The notes beneath the pieces are model-generated. The model worked only from the letters and a program-made list of their open reading frames with translations, was not told the origin of the DNA and searched no databases. 64,000 nucleotides of DNA from NCBI GenBank assembly GCA_016839165.1, contig CP069300.1, forward strand, positions 2,914,001 to 2,978,000, in the 5' to 3' direction. Source of the DNA: Bradyrhizobium sp. PSBB068 (GTDB lineage: Bacteria; Pseudomonadota; Alphaproteobacteria; Rhizobiales; Xanthobacteraceae). Position numbers and translations under genes: made by a program. Every line of letters starts with the position of its first letter. The stretch's first letter is position 1. This document shows positions 16,418-25,858 of the stretch, one piece after another.

Positions 16418-17592
16418 TCGCCCGCCGCGTCGTGGCCGCCCTCGGGCTGGCTCAACTGATCTCGTGGGGAGCGACCTACTATCTGATCGGCGGCTTCGGC
16501 GAGCGGATATCAGCAGATCGCGGTTGGGGGCGCGACATCGTCTATGGCGGATTCGCCGCGGCGCTGCTGGTGATGGGGGTGACGTCGCCCCTTGCGGGAA
16601 GGTGGGTGGACAGAAGCGGTGGCCGTCAAGTCATGGTCGCAGGCGCCGTGATCAACGCGCTCGGCTGCGCCGGTCTCGCGGTCTCGTATCAGATCGGCGC
16701 CTATTTCGCATCCTGGATCGTTCTCGGGCTCGGCATGCGGCTGACGCTGTACGATGCGGCGTTCGCCGCGTTGGCCCGGATCGGTGGGCCGCAGGCGGGC
16801 CGCGCGATGTCCGGGATCACCCTGCTCGGCGGTCTGGCGGCCACCGTGTTCTGGCCGCTCGGCCATGCGCTCTCGGAGCAGTTCGGCTGGCGCATCGCGG
16901 TGTTGGCCTATGCGGGCTTGGTGTTGCTGACCATCCCGCTGCACTTGCTGATTCCGACCAAGCGGTTTGCCGGTGTGCCGAGCTCCGCAGCGCCGGCACA
17001 TAAGCCACCACGCGCTGCCAGCCGCCGGCAGCTTGCGACGGCGGGCGGACTCTATGCCGTGATTATGACCGGCGCCAATTTCCTGAATGCCGGCATGTCG
17101 GCGCACATGATCGCGGTGCTCTCGGGCCTCGGGCTCACTGTTACTGTGGCGGTCTGGATCGCGACGCTCCGCGGCATCGGGCAATCCGCAGCGCGTCTCT
17201 GCGAGGTGCTGTTCGGCGCACGGCTCGATCCGCTCGCGCTCAATCTGATGGCTTGCCTGATCATGCCGCTTTCTTTCATCGCAGGATTGTTCAGCGGGTC
17301 GTCGAAGGAGATGGCGATCGCCTTCGCGCTGCTCTACGGCGCCTGCAACGGCATCCTGACCATCACAAGAGGAACGCTGCCGCTGGTCCTGTTCGATCAT
17401 CGCAGCTACGGCACGCTGGTCGGTCGGCTCATCGTTCCGAGCTTCATCCTGCCGGCGGCAGCGCCGTTGGCCTATGCGATCGTGATCGACCGGTTCGGCG
17501 ATGCGAGCGCGCTCTATCTCTCGACCGGCCTCGCCCTGACGACTCTTGTCGCGGCAGCCATGCTGAAACTGCTGTTCGGAAGGGTTCCCTGA
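16414..17592 (+). CDS. MFS transporter
   Basis: The GTG at 16414 overlaps the preceding stop and begins a 392-residue protein of about 12 hydrophobic helices. The MFS loop motif appears as GRWVDRSGGRQVM between helices 2 and 3. ISWGATYYLIGGF in helix 1 resembles oxalate/monocarboxylate-type MFS proteins of rhizobia. It is translationally coupled to the acetyltransferase, suggesting export of the acetylated product or a related compound. Confidence 0.86.
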   Translation: MIARRVVAALGLAQLISWGATYYLIGGFGERISADRGWGRDIVYGGFAAALLVMGVTSPLAGRWVDRSGGRQVMVAGAVINALGCAGLAVSYQIGAYFASWIVLGLGMRLTLYDAAFAALARIGGPQAGRAMSGITLLGGLAATVFWPLGHALSEQFGWRIAVLAYAGLVLLTIPLHLLIPTKRFAGVPSSAAPAHKPPRAASRRQLATAGGLYAVIMTGANFLNAGMSAHMIAVLSGLGLTVTVAVWIATLRGIGQSAARLCEVLFGARLDPLALNLMACLIMPLSFIAGLFSGSSKEMAIAFALLYGACNGILTITRGTLPLVLFDHRSYGTLVGRLIVPSFILPAAAPLAYAIVIDRFGDASALYLSTGLALTTLVAAAMLKLLFGRVP

Positions 17593-17639
17593 CGCCGGCC
17601 GTGCAGGATATGGTCTACCAAAACGGGAGGAAGAAAAAC

Positions 17640-19103
17640 GTGACGTCGCAGACCAGGAATAACCTCGCCGCCTTGATGCTCGCCACTGGTGTCTTCCTCT
17701 TTGGAACCGGACTTGCCGTCGCGGACCCGAATGGGGACCGGACGGTTGCGTTGCTCAAGAAGCTGATCTCATTCGACACATCGAATGGCCCGGGCGATAC
17801 GCGGGCGCTCGCCGAGTATCTGAAGTCGCAGTTCGCGCCGCTCGGCGCCGAGGTGGACATCTTCGTCGCCCCGAACGGCAAGGCCGCGCATTTCGTCGCG
17901 CGGCTGCGCGGTGACGGCTCGAAGAAGCCGGTGTTGCTCGCCGCGCATGCCGACGTCGTTCCGGTCGAGCGTGAGAAATGGACCGTGGAACCCTTCGCCG
18001 GCGTGGAAAAGGACGGTTTCGTCTACGGGCGCGGCGCGATGGACTTCAAGGGCGGGCTCGCTGTGTTCGCCAGCGCGGTGATGCGACTGGCGGAGGAGAA
18101 GACGCCGCTGGCGCGCGACGTGATCTTCCTGGCCGAGGCCGACGAGGAGCAGGGGCAATACAGCACGGTATGGCTGGCGAAGGACCATTGGGACAAGATC
18201 GACGCGGAATTCGCGCTGAACGAAGGCGGTTATTTGCTGCAGGAGCGCGACGGCACGGTGCGCCAGATCAATGTCACGACGGCGGAAAAGCTCTCGGCGA
18301 CGTTCGCCCTGAGGGCGACCGGTCCCTCCGGCCATTCGTCGCGGCCGTTTCCGGCGGGCGCGATGGCCAACGACCGCCTGATCGCGGCATTGGCCAAGCT
18401 GGCGCTGCACGATCCGGCCGTCAAGCTGGTGCCGGCGACCGAAGCCTATTTCAAGGCCCTGCTTCCGATCAGCTCGGAACAGACGGCAGCCGATATCAGG
18501 CAGCTGTTGGCCGCAAAGGACCAGGGCGAGCTGGAGGCGGCCGGCAAGAAGCTGGTCGCCGACAATCCCAAGGACAGCCTGCTGCTGCACGCCCTGCTGC
18601 GCGACACCATGGTGATCACGATGATCGACGCCGGCATCAAGCCCAATGTCATCCCCGGCGACGCCAAGGCGGTCGTGAACACGCGGCTGCTGCCGGGAAC
18701 GACGACCGACCAGATGATTGCGGAGATCAAGCACGTGGTCGCCGATCCCGGCATCGAGGTCAGCCTCGTGAGCTCGCTGACGCAGCAGGAGGCGCGGGAT
18801 GCTTATCTGATGCGGAGCAAGATGCCGGGATCGCCGGTCGATACCGAACTCTATGCCGCGCTGGAGCGCAACGCCAAGCGCGTCTGGAAGGACGCCGTCC
18901 TGGTGCCGACCATGTTCGAGGCCGGGACCGACGCCACCGCCTGGCGTGAGCGCAACGTACCCGTCTACGGCATCTATCCCTATCCGCTCGACGACGACAT
19001 CCTGAGCCGGATGCACGGCAACGACGAAAAGATCGGCGTCGAGGCCATCAAGCAGGGCGCCGAGTGGGTCTACACCACCCTTCGCGAGGTCGCCAGGAAG
19101 TAG
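17640..19103 (+). CDS. Exported M20-family metallopeptidase
   Basis: GTG 17640 follows GGGAGG by nine bases and gives a 487-residue protein with a signal peptide of about 27 residues (cleavage after LAVA). The zinc-site motifs are in order: HADVVPV, GRGAMDFKGG, AEADEEQG for the general-base Glu, and a late DATAWRE/MHGNDE region. A lid/dimerisation domain starts at about residue 210 (GPSGHSSRPFPAGA). M20 enzymes of this kind are carboxypeptidases or aminoacylases, here probably periplasmic. It follows the MFS gene by 47 bases and could be in the same unit. Confidence 0.87.
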   Translation: MTSQTRNNLAALMLATGVFLFGTGLAVADPNGDRTVALLKKLISFDTSNGPGDTRALAEYLKSQFAPLGAEVDIFVAPNGKAAHFVARLRGDGSKKPVLLAAHADVVPVEREKWTVEPFAGVEKDGFVYGRGAMDFKGGLAVFASAVMRLAEEKTPLARDVIFLAEADEEQGQYSTVWLAKDHWDKIDAEFALNEGGYLLQERDGTVRQINVTTAEKLSATFALRATGPSGHSSRPFPAGAMANDRLIAALAKLALHDPAVKLVPATEAYFKALLPISSEQTAADIRQLLAAKDQGELEAAGKKLVADNPKDSLLLHALLRDTMVITMIDAGIKPNVIPGDAKAVVNTRLLPGTTTDQMIAEIKHVVADPGIEVSLVSSLTQQEARDAYLMRSKMPGSPVDTELYAALERNAKRVWKDAVLVPTMFEAGTDATAWRERNVPVYGIYPYPLDDDILSRMHGNDEKIGVEAIKQGAEWVYTTLREVARK

Positions 19104-19106
19104 CGA

Positions 19107-19616
19107 TCAGTTCGACAGGTAGTTGCCGAGGAAATCCCGCTTGCCGAGCGGCACGCCGCGATGGCGCAGGATGGCGTAGGCGGTGGTGATGTGGAAGAAC
19201 AGGCTCGGCAGCGCGAAGCCGTACAGATAGCGCGCTGCCGGCATTGGCGGGACGCCGAACGGCAACGTGATGATGCGTTCCGCCGCCTGGTCGAATGCTT
19301 GCAGCGGAACGGTGTCGATATAGTCGAGCGTTCGCGAAATGCGGGCATGGGCTTCGACGAGGCTCTGCTCAATGTCGGCAAATGGCGGGGGCTCGAGGCC
19401 GGCGAGGCGCCCGGCGGCGCCCTTGGCGTGATCACTGGCCCGTTGCACCTGACCGACCAGCGTCAGCATGTCGGGCGCCAGCCGCGCCGCGAGCATGGCG
19501 TCGGGATCGAGACCACGCTCGCGGGCGTGGGACTCGCCCTTATGCAGCAGATCGGCGAGCGCGTCGAGCATCTGCCGGAACACCGGGACGGAGGCGTCGT
19601 ACAACGTGGCGTTCAT
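19107..19616 (-). CDS. DUF1993 family protein
   Basis: The 169-residue protein starts MNATLYDASVPVFRQMLDAL, the family signature, and ends HITTAYAILRHRGVPLGKRDFLG. DUF1993 proteins are helical, DinB/YfiT-like four-helix bundles of unknown function. The start is set at 19616; the upstream in-frame codons have no similarity. It lies 20 bases downstream of the DHA2 pump gene on the same strand and probably shares its message. Confidence 0.86.
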   Translation of the reverse strand: MNATLYDASVPVFRQMLDALADLLHKGESHARERGLDPDAMLAARLAPDMLTLVGQVQRASDHAKGAAGRLAGLEPPPFADIEQSLVEAHARISRTLDYIDTVPLQAFDQAAERIITLPFGVPPMPAARYLYGFALPSLFFHITTAYAILRHRGVPLGKRDFLGNYLSN

Positions 19617-19636
19617 GGAATTATCCTCGTCTCGGT

Positions 19637-21073
19637 TCAAGCCGCCGGCTCGCGCGGCAGCCATAGCGACAGCCAGCCGCCGAGCGCCAGCAGCGCGACG
19701 TTGCAGCCGAGCGCGATGGTGAAGGCGTGTGCGTAGTCATCGGCCTGCGGATGCGGCCCGAGCAGGCTATAGAAGACGCCGCCGATGATGGCGACGCCGA
19801 GGGCGGCGCCGATCTGGAAGGTCGAGATCATCATGCCCGACGCCAATCCGGCATGGCGCGGATCGATGCTGCCGATCACCGCCTTGATGACCGACGGCAT
19901 CACGGTGCCGAAGCCGAGCCCGCCGCAGATCAGGCCGAATTCAGCGCTCTGCGGCAGCACTCCGCCGACCGACAGCATCACGATGCCGAAGCCGATGACC
20001 TGAAGCGCGAACCCAAGGGTCAGCGTGCGCGCGCCGAGCCACTGCATCACCAGCGACGACACCAGCGAGCTCACGAAGAAGCCGGTCGCAAAGGGCAGGG
20101 TGGCGAGGCCGGCCGCCAGCGGTGAAAAATGCAGCCCGCTTTGCAGGTAGACCGCGAAGGTCAAATAGAACGACGACAGCATGTAGAAGGCGAGCGCCAT
20201 CACCAGCCCGATCACGAAGTCGCTGTTGCGCAGCAGATGCAGGGCAACCAGCGGATCGCCGCCGCGCGCGGACAGCCGCGCCTCGAAGCGGACGAAAGCC
20301 GCAAGCATCAGCGGAGACGCCAGCAGCATCGCGATGATCCAGACCGGCCAGCCGGATTCGCGGCCCTCGATCAGCGGATAGACCAGAAGGCCGAGCGTGA
20401 GCGACAGCAGGACGACGCCGCCGATATCAAGCCGCTGTGCACGATCGGCGCGCGAGTCGGCGAGGTACAGCAGGCCACCGATGAACGCAATGAGGCCGAT
20501 CGGCACGTTGATCAGGAAGATCGCTTGCCAGGCGAGGCCGAACGGATGCGCCGAGACCAGCACGCCGCCGAGCACCTGGCCGCAGATATTGGCAAGGCCG
20601 AACGTCGCGCCGTAGAAGCCGAGCGCGCGGCCCTGTTCGGCCGCGGGAAAAAGCACGCGGATCGAAGCGAGCACCTGCGGCGCCATCACGGTGGCGGTGA
20701 GGCCTTGCAGGATCCGTCCGGCGACCAGCACTGTCGGTGACCACGCAATGCCGCACAGCACGGACGCAACCGTGAAGCCGGCGACACCGGTCAGGAACAT
20801 GCGCCGCCGGCCGAGCAGATCGCCGAGCCGGCCGCCCGTGATGAGGAACACCGCATAGGTCGCGGCATAGGCCGAAATCACGAACTGCACCTCGCTCGAG
20901 GTGGCGCCAAGATCGTCGCGAATGGCCGGCAGCGCGAGGTTGACGACGTTGAAGTCGAGGATCGGCAGGAAGGCGCCGGTCAGCAGCACCGGCAGCGCCA
21001 GCCATCGCCGCGGGTCCGCCGTTGCCGGCCGCGTATCGTGCAATTGCAACGTCTCGGTGGTTTCGCTTGTCAC
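19637..21073 (-). CDS. DHA2-type MFS drug transporter
   Basis: Starting at GTG 21073, with AGGAG seven bases upstream, gives 478 residues and 14 hydrophobic helices, as in the EmrB/QacA (DHA2) group. Visible motifs are LDFNVVNLALPAI in helix 1, the loop motif GGRLGDLLGRRRMF and motif C-like GQVLGGVLVS. An ATG at 21091 is an alternative start. Proton-driven export of drugs or toxic organics is expected. The divergent LysR gene at 21178 is its likely regulator, with a GATAA-N4-TTATC box in the 104-base spacer. Confidence 0.88.
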   Translation of the reverse strand: MTSETTETLQLHDTRPATADPRRWLALPVLLTGAFLPILDFNVVNLALPAIRDDLGATSSEVQFVISAYAATYAVFLITGGRLGDLLGRRRMFLTGVAGFTVASVLCGIAWSPTVLVAGRILQGLTATVMAPQVLASIRVLFPAAEQGRALGFYGATFGLANICGQVLGGVLVSAHPFGLAWQAIFLINVPIGLIAFIGGLLYLADSRADRAQRLDIGGVVLLSLTLGLLVYPLIEGRESGWPVWIIAMLLASPLMLAAFVRFEARLSARGGDPLVALHLLRNSDFVIGLVMALAFYMLSSFYLTFAVYLQSGLHFSPLAAGLATLPFATGFFVSSLVSSLVMQWLGARTLTLGFALQVIGFGIVMLSVGGVLPQSAEFGLICGGLGFGTVMPSVIKAVIGSIDPRHAGLASGMMISTFQIGAALGVAIIGGVFYSLLGPHPQADDYAHAFTIALGCNVALLALGGWLSLWLPREPAA

Positions 21074-21137
21074 CTGCCAGCTCCTCTGCATCGTCGGCGC
21101 GCCGGTCCAACGTCCGGAAGATGGCCTGTTCGCTCGT

Positions 21138-21151
21138 GATAAGGTATTATC
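21138..21151. promoter_or_regulatory. GATAA-N4-TTATC inverted repeat in divergent spacer
   Basis: GATAAGGTATTATC lies between the DHA2 pump start (21073) and the LysR start (21178). The symmetric AT-rich arms suit LysR binding. It overlaps the probable promoter of the LysR gene. Confidence 0.45.
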
Positions 21152-21177
21152 CAAAGCTGCCAAATGAGTTTGCAAAT

Positions 21178-22089
21178 ATGCACAGCGCTCTCGACTGGAA
21201 TGACCTTCGCCTCGTCCTCGCGGTCGCGCGCGAGGGCAGCCTCTCGGGCGCCGCGCGCAAGCTGGGCGTCACGCATTCGACGGTGTTTCGCCGCCTCGGC
21301 ACGATCGAAATGGCGATCGGGACGCGGCTGTTCGAGCGTTTCCGCGACGGTTACGCGCCGACACCGGCCGGAGAGACGGCAGCGGCGGCGGCGGCCCGGC
21401 TCGAAGACGAGGTTCTCGCGCTCGAGCGCAGGCTGGCGGGACAAGACCTCAGGCCGTCGGGCCCGGTCCGCATCACGACCACGGATACGCTCGGCGCGGT
21501 GCTGATGCGGCATCTGCCCGCGATGCGCCGCGCGCATCCGGAGATCGAGCCGGAGATCATCGTCTCGAATGCGATGGCCAACCTGACGCGCCGCGAGGCC
21601 GACATCGCGGTCCGGCCGACACCGGCGCCGTCAGAGCTGCTGGTGGGGCGGCGCGTCGCCGACATCGCCCATGCGGTCTACGGATCGCGTGCCTATCTTG
21701 CCCGGCGTAACGGCAAGGATCTGTCTGCACATGACTGGATCGGACTCGATGACGCGCTGGCGGGAACCGTGATCGCCGGCTGGATGCGCGACAACCTGCC
21801 TTCGGCGCGCTTGGCCTGCCGCGTCGACGCGCTTCCGACGCTGCGCGACGCCGCGGCGGCGGGAATGGGGCTGGCTCTGCTGCCGTGCTATGTCGGCGAT
21901 CTCGCGCCCGCGCTGCGCCGGCTTGCGTCGAAGCCGCTCGCCGAGCCGCGATCGGCGCTATGGCTGTTGACCCATGACGATCTCAGGCGCACCGCGCGGA
22001 TGCGCGCCGTGCTGGATTTCCTCGCCAAGGCGCTCGCGTCGGAACGCGCGCTGTTCGAGGGAAGGCGCGCCGACCGGGCGCCGCGTTAG
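21178..22089 (+). CDS. LysR-family transcriptional regulator
   Basis: The 303-residue protein starts MHSALDWNDLRLVLAVAREG. The HTH lies at about residues 20-40 (GSLSGAARKLGVTHSTVFRRL) and the effector domain contains READIAVRP. The architecture is close to the LysR gene at 8032 (same DWDDVRYFLAVA-type opening), so the two are probably paralogues. It likely controls the divergent DHA2 pump and DUF1993 gene. Confidence 0.88.
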   Translation: MHSALDWNDLRLVLAVAREGSLSGAARKLGVTHSTVFRRLGTIEMAIGTRLFERFRDGYAPTPAGETAAAAAARLEDEVLALERRLAGQDLRPSGPVRITTTDTLGAVLMRHLPAMRRAHPEIEPEIIVSNAMANLTRREADIAVRPTPAPSELLVGRRVADIAHAVYGSRAYLARRNGKDLSAHDWIGLDDALAGTVIAGWMRDNLPSARLACRVDALPTLRDAAAAGMGLALLPCYVGDLAPALRRLASKPLAEPRSALWLLTHDDLRRTARMRAVLDFLAKALASERALFEGRRADRAPR

Positions 22090-22120
22090 CCGGCAAGCGA
22101 TCTTGCGCGCCACTGGTTGT

Positions 22121-23032
22121 TCAGGACCCGGCAGCGACAGCGATGGTTCGGGTGTTCCCCGCTGCGCTCGCCGGCGGACGATGGTGCTCGCGAAAGGCGC
22201 TTGCCAATGTCTTCAAGGCCGCGCGCGACCTGGCGTCCGACAACGCCGACAGCAGCATGATCTCGGATGGGGGCAAAGCGGGGAGGCCGAACTTCTCGGT
22301 CACTTCGATTGTGCCGGGCGGCGCCACCCGGCGTGAGAACACCGAGATCGCTAGCCCCGCCGAGACCGCATCGGCGACGGCAAAAGCGCCGCAACCGAGG
22401 AAGGTTTCGGTCCACGGCAGTGCCGCTGCGTCGAGTGCACGCGTGGCGGTGTTGAGGATGCCGCAGGCGGGTGATGATGCTGCCAATCGAAACGGCTCTC
22501 CGGCGCGATGAAGAAAGTTCGGCGTGGCAAACCAGCCGAAGTGATCGGGGCCGAGAACGACGCCGTCGCGGCGATCGTCCTCCCGGAAAATGATCACGGC
22601 GTCGATCATTCCGCGATCGAAGGTGTCGAGCAGGTCACGGGCATCATCGAGGCGCACCTCGATCGTGAGCATGGGATCATGTGCATTCAATCGGGCGAGC
22701 AGGGTAGGAAGTTCGGGGGCGCCGACGTGGGTGGCGATCCCCAGTGAAAAGCGGCGGCGGGCTGACGACAGTCCGGCGACGGCGCGATCATGCGCGGCGA
22801 GCAGCTCGCGCGCGGGTGCAAGGAATTCGGCCCCCTGGGCCGACAGGCGCACCAGCCGCGGTGTCCGCTCGATCAGCCTGTGGCCGACCTGGCGCTCCAG
22901 CCGCTTCAGCTTGACGCTGATCGCGCCTTGCGTGGTGCCGAGCGCTTCGGCGGCGCGGGTGAAGCTCCTGAACTCGGCGATGGTCACGAAGGTCTTCACG
23001 GCGTCGATGTCGAGCGTGGTCATGTCAGTCAT
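22121..23032 (-). CDS. LysR-family transcriptional regulator
   Basis: This 303-residue LysR protein has its HTH in RSFTRAAEALGTTQGAISVKL. A short tail of Pro/Ala-rich sequence follows the effector domain. Either ATG at 23032 or 23023 could start it. It is divergent from the DHA2 pump gene at 23238 across a 205-base spacer and is the obvious candidate regulator of that pump. Confidence 0.86.
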   Translation of the reverse strand: MTDMTTLDIDAVKTFVTIAEFRSFTRAAEALGTTQGAISVKLKRLERQVGHRLIERTPRLVRLSAQGAEFLAPARELLAAHDRAVAGLSSARRRFSLGIATHVGAPELPTLLARLNAHDPMLTIEVRLDDARDLLDTFDRGMIDAVIIFREDDRRDGVVLGPDHFGWFATPNFLHRAGEPFRLAASSPACGILNTATRALDAAALPWTETFLGCGAFAVADAVSAGLAISVFSRRVAPPGTIEVTEKFGLPALPPSEIMLLSALSDARSRAALKTLASAFREHHRPPASAAGNTRTIAVAAGS

Positions 23033-23237
23033 CCGGAATTGTTGTCTCTGAAATATCTAGTCATCCAATTCACCAATGCTCAAGACGTCACTAGCTTTGA
23101 GCCCTGAAGCGCCGTGGCCACCCGATTCCTGCCGCTGCTGCCTCAAACCATCGTGAGTCGATCGACCGACGCTGCTGCCAGCACCCTGGCAACAGCGTGC
23201 GGTATGCCGTTGGCTTGCCACAACAAAAGGCCTGATC

Positions 23238-24755
23238 ATGTCTACTGAACTGAGCCGCCGCGGCGCTGTTGTCCTCTCCGCCGTATGCCTTGCCTGCCTG
23301 ATGTTCGGATTGGAGATTTCCAGCATCCCCGCGATCCTGCCGACGCTGGAGCAGGTGCTGCATGCCGACTTCAAGGCGCTGCAATGGATCATGAACGCCT
23401 ACACCATCGCGGTGACGACGGTGCTGATGGCGATCGGAACGGTGGCGGACCGCTACGGACGCAAGCGCATCTTCCTGGTCGCGATCGCGGCGTTCGGCAT
23501 CACGTCGCTGATCTGCGGCGTCGCTTCGAGCGTGGAAATGCTGATCGTTGCCCGCTTCCTGCAAGGGCTGAGCGGCGGTGCGCTCTTGATTTGCCAGATC
23601 GCCGTGTTGTCGCACGAATTCCAGGGTGGCCGCCTGCGCGCGGTCGCCTGGGGATGGTGGGGCGTCATCTTCGGCATCGGTCTCGGCTTCGGGCCGATCA
23701 TCGGCGGTGCCGTGGTCGCGGTGCTGAGCTGGGAATGGGTGTTCCTCGTCCACGTGCTGTTCGCAGCCGTCGCATTCGTGCTCACCATCGGCGGCGTGCA
23801 TGAATCGAAGGACCCGAAGGCCAGCAGCCTCGACGTCGGCGGCATCGTGACGATGTCGCTCGCAGTGTTCTGTCTCGCCTTCTACATCACGCAGGGGCCG
23901 GATCTCGGCTTTGCCAGCCCGAAGGGGCTCGCGATCCTCGGCGTCTCCGCGGTGAGCTTCATTGCGTTCCTCGTTGCCGAGAGAATCAGCCGGCGGCCGA
24001 TGTTCGACTTCTCGGTATTCCGGATATCCGCGTTCTCCGGCTCGATCGTCGGCTCGGCGGCGATGAACCTCAGCTACTGGCCGTTCATGATCTATCTGCC
24101 GATCTGGTTTCACGCCGGCCTCGGCTATGACAGCGTATCCGCGGGACTTGCCTTGCTCGCCTACACGTTGCCGACCTTGGTGATGCCGCCGTTTGCCGAG
24201 CGCCTGTCGCTGCGCTACCAGCCGGGCCTGATCATCCCGGCGGGGCTGTTCACCATCGGCACCGGATTCATGCTGATGAAGTTCGGCAGCGCAGCCGCGC
24301 AGCCCGACTGGCTGACGATGCTGCCGGGCTGCCTGCTTGCCGGGATCGGCCTCGGCATCACCAACACGCCGGTTACCAACACGACCACCGGCTCGGTCTC
24401 GAGCGATCGGGCCGGCATGGCTTCCGGCATCGACATGAGCGCGCGCATGGTCTCGCTGTCGGTCAATATCGCGCTGATGGGCTTCATTCTGGCGAGCGGC
24501 GTGCTCGCGCACCTGAAGGCCGTGCTGCCGGGGCTCGATGGCGTGCAACTCCGTGTCCTCGCCGAGCGGATCGCGTCCGGCGATGCCGCATCCGCGCCGG
24601 AACTGACCGGCCCGATCGTGCATCAGGCGCTGGCGAGCGGTTTCGGCTGGGTGATGCTTTATGGCGGTATCGGCGTCTGGATCATGGCCGCGATCAGCTT
24701 CCTGATCTTCAACGCACGGTTGGCGCGCCAGCCTGAAGTCCAGAGCACGAAATGA
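23238..24755 (+). CDS. DHA2/EmrB-type MFS transporter
   Basis: This 505-residue, 14-helix exporter shows typical DHA2 features: MFGLEISSIPAILPTLE in helix 1, YTIAVTTVLMAIGTVADRYGRKRIF for the loop motif, RFLQGLSGGALL and WWGVIFGIGLGFGPIIGGAV. Export of hydrophobic toxic compounds driven by protons is expected. It is transcribed divergently from a LysR gene and converges on the cupin gene, with a stem-loop between them. Confidence 0.88.
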   Translation: MSTELSRRGAVVLSAVCLACLMFGLEISSIPAILPTLEQVLHADFKALQWIMNAYTIAVTTVLMAIGTVADRYGRKRIFLVAIAAFGITSLICGVASSVEMLIVARFLQGLSGGALLICQIAVLSHEFQGGRLRAVAWGWWGVIFGIGLGFGPIIGGAVVAVLSWEWVFLVHVLFAAVAFVLTIGGVHESKDPKASSLDVGGIVTMSLAVFCLAFYITQGPDLGFASPKGLAILGVSAVSFIAFLVAERISRRPMFDFSVFRISAFSGSIVGSAAMNLSYWPFMIYLPIWFHAGLGYDSVSAGLALLAYTLPTLVMPPFAERLSLRYQPGLIIPAGLFTIGTGFMLMKFGSAAAQPDWLTMLPGCLLAGIGLGITNTPVTNTTTGSVSSDRAGMASGIDMSARMVSLSVNIALMGFILASGVLAHLKAVLPGLDGVQLRVLAERIASGDAASAPELTGPIVHQALASGFGWVMLYGGIGVWIMAAISFLIFNARLARQPEVQSTK

Positions 24756-24767
24756 GTCTGTCGCCGC

Positions 24768-24792
24768 GCTCGCCCCAAGGAGAGGGGCGAGC
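24768..24792. terminator. Stem-loop between convergent MFS and cupin genes
   Basis: A perfect nine-base stem (GCTCGCCCC with GGGGCGAGC) around AAGGAGA lies 13 bases after the MFS stop and 13 bases before the end of the convergent cupin gene. There is no T-run. It probably serves as a 3'-end structure for both messages. Confidence 0.5.
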
Positions 24793-24804
24793 AGGCGGGA
24801 TCGA

Positions 24805-25224
24805 TCACTTCACCAGCGTCAGCAGCGGCTTGTCCTTCTCGACGATGTAGGTCGCAAGCTCGCTGGCCGTGACGCTGCCGACGTTCTTCGCCGCATGGAT
24901 CGTGCCCGCGGGAATGAACAGGACGTCGCCGGCCTTCAGTGTTGCCGGCGGTCTGCCGTCGACTTCGTATTCGAGCGTGCCTGTTAGCACATAGATGATC
25001 TCTTCCCCCGGATGGGTGTGTCGGCCGAATGCCTTGCCCGGCTCGATGTCGACACGCACCTGGACGGCTTCACGGCCGGGAGCACTGAGGTCGTGACGCT
25101 GCAGGTCGGTTCGCGTGAACCCTGCCGGTTGTTGCGCCTGCGCGGTAGGAATCGTCAGGAAACTTCCAGCGATCAACGCCGCCCTTGCGAGGAGGCGTGT
25201 CGTCTTCAACAGATTGCCGGTCAT
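24805..25224 (-). CDS. Exported cupin-domain protein
   Basis: The 139-residue protein has a signal peptide (ARAALIAGSFLTIPTAQA) and a single cupin barrel. Motif 1 reads GKAFGRHTHPGEEIIYVLTG, with the HxH-Glu metal set, and motif 2 reads GDVLFIPAGTIHAAKN with the last His. A metal-binding periplasmic cupin of unknown substrate is the best description. It lies 85 bases downstream of ohr on the same strand. Confidence 0.85.
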   Translation of the reverse strand: MTGNLLKTTRLLARAALIAGSFLTIPTAQAQQPAGFTRTDLQRHDLSAPGREAVQVRVDIEPGKAFGRHTHPGEEIIYVLTGTLEYEVDGRPPATLKAGDVLFIPAGTIHAAKNVGSVTASELATYIVEKDKPLLTLVK

Positions 25225-25309
25225 CTTGATCTCCTTGATTTTCGTTCTGGCCTCTCCGACCGCGGGCCCGCGAGCGGCCGGCCCGCGTCGGGAGTTGCCA
25301 CGTGATCGT

Positions 25310-25711
25310 TCAGACGAGAGTGGTCGTGACGTCGATGTTGCCGTGAACCGCCTTGGAGTAGGGGCAGATGCCGTGCGCGGCTTCGATCAGCTGCTGCGCG
25401 ACCTCGCGCTCGACGCCGGGGACGTGCACGTTGAGGCGCGCGCTCAGGAAGAAGGCGCTGCCGGCCTGATTCAGGTCGATCTCGGCGTCGACCTCGGGCT
25501 CGCTCGCAAGCTTGACCTTGCGCTGTCCGGCGGCGAGCTGGATCGCGCCGATGTAGCAGGCCGACCAGGCGGCGGCGAACAGGTTTTCGGCGGCCGGGTG
25601 CGGCTGCGGCAGCTTGACGTCGAGGAAGCCGTCGCGCGAGCGGGCGGCGCCGTTCGGGCCGGCGGTGACATGGGTATTTCCGGTGACGAGAACCTTTGCA
25701 TTGGCGGTCAT
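25310..25711 (-). CDS. ohr: Organic hydroperoxide resistance protein Ohr
   Basis: The 133-residue OsmC-fold peroxidase has the two active-site cysteines at residues 52 (AWSACYIGAI) and 116 (GICPYSKAV), plus the common NLFAAAWSAC block. Ohr reduces fatty-acid and other organic hydroperoxides using lipoylated proteins. The start at 25711 follows an AAGGAG site. It is divergent from ohrR, with two palindromic operators between them, which is the classical thiol-peroxide switch arrangement. Confidence 0.93.
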   Translation of the reverse strand: MTANAKVLVTGNTHVTAGPNGAARSRDGFLDVKLPQPHPAAENLFAAAWSACYIGAIQLAAGQRKVKLASEPEVDAEIDLNQAGSAFFLSARLNVHVPGVEREVAQQLIEAAHGICPYSKAVHGNIDVTTTLV

Positions 25712-25743
25712 GGCTGACTCCTTTGGATTGAAGATAGATCGTA

Positions 25744-25758
25744 TCTGATTTAATCGGA
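25744..25758. promoter_or_regulatory. OhrR operator, ohr-proximal copy
   Basis: TCTGATT-T-AATCGGA is a near-perfect palindrome 33 bases upstream of the ohr start. It shares the AATCGGAT block with the copy at 25801-25815. Two such sites in the ohr/ohrR spacer fit OhrR dimers repressing both promoters. Confidence 0.7.
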
Positions 25759-25800
25759 TGCGCGTTGAAATAGACCCCGCGCCGGGCGATGTCAAGCTCT

Positions 25801-25815
25801 TCCGATTTAATCGGA
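25801..25815. promoter_or_regulatory. OhrR operator, ohrR-proximal copy
   Basis: TCCGATT-T-AATCGGA has perfect seven-base arms, 57 bases from the first copy and 44 bases before the ohrR start. The conserved flank GAT(A/G)CG follows both copies. Confidence 0.72.
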
Positions 25816-25858
25816 TACGATTTATATTGGCCGGACTTCACAAACTCCGGAGACGCCC

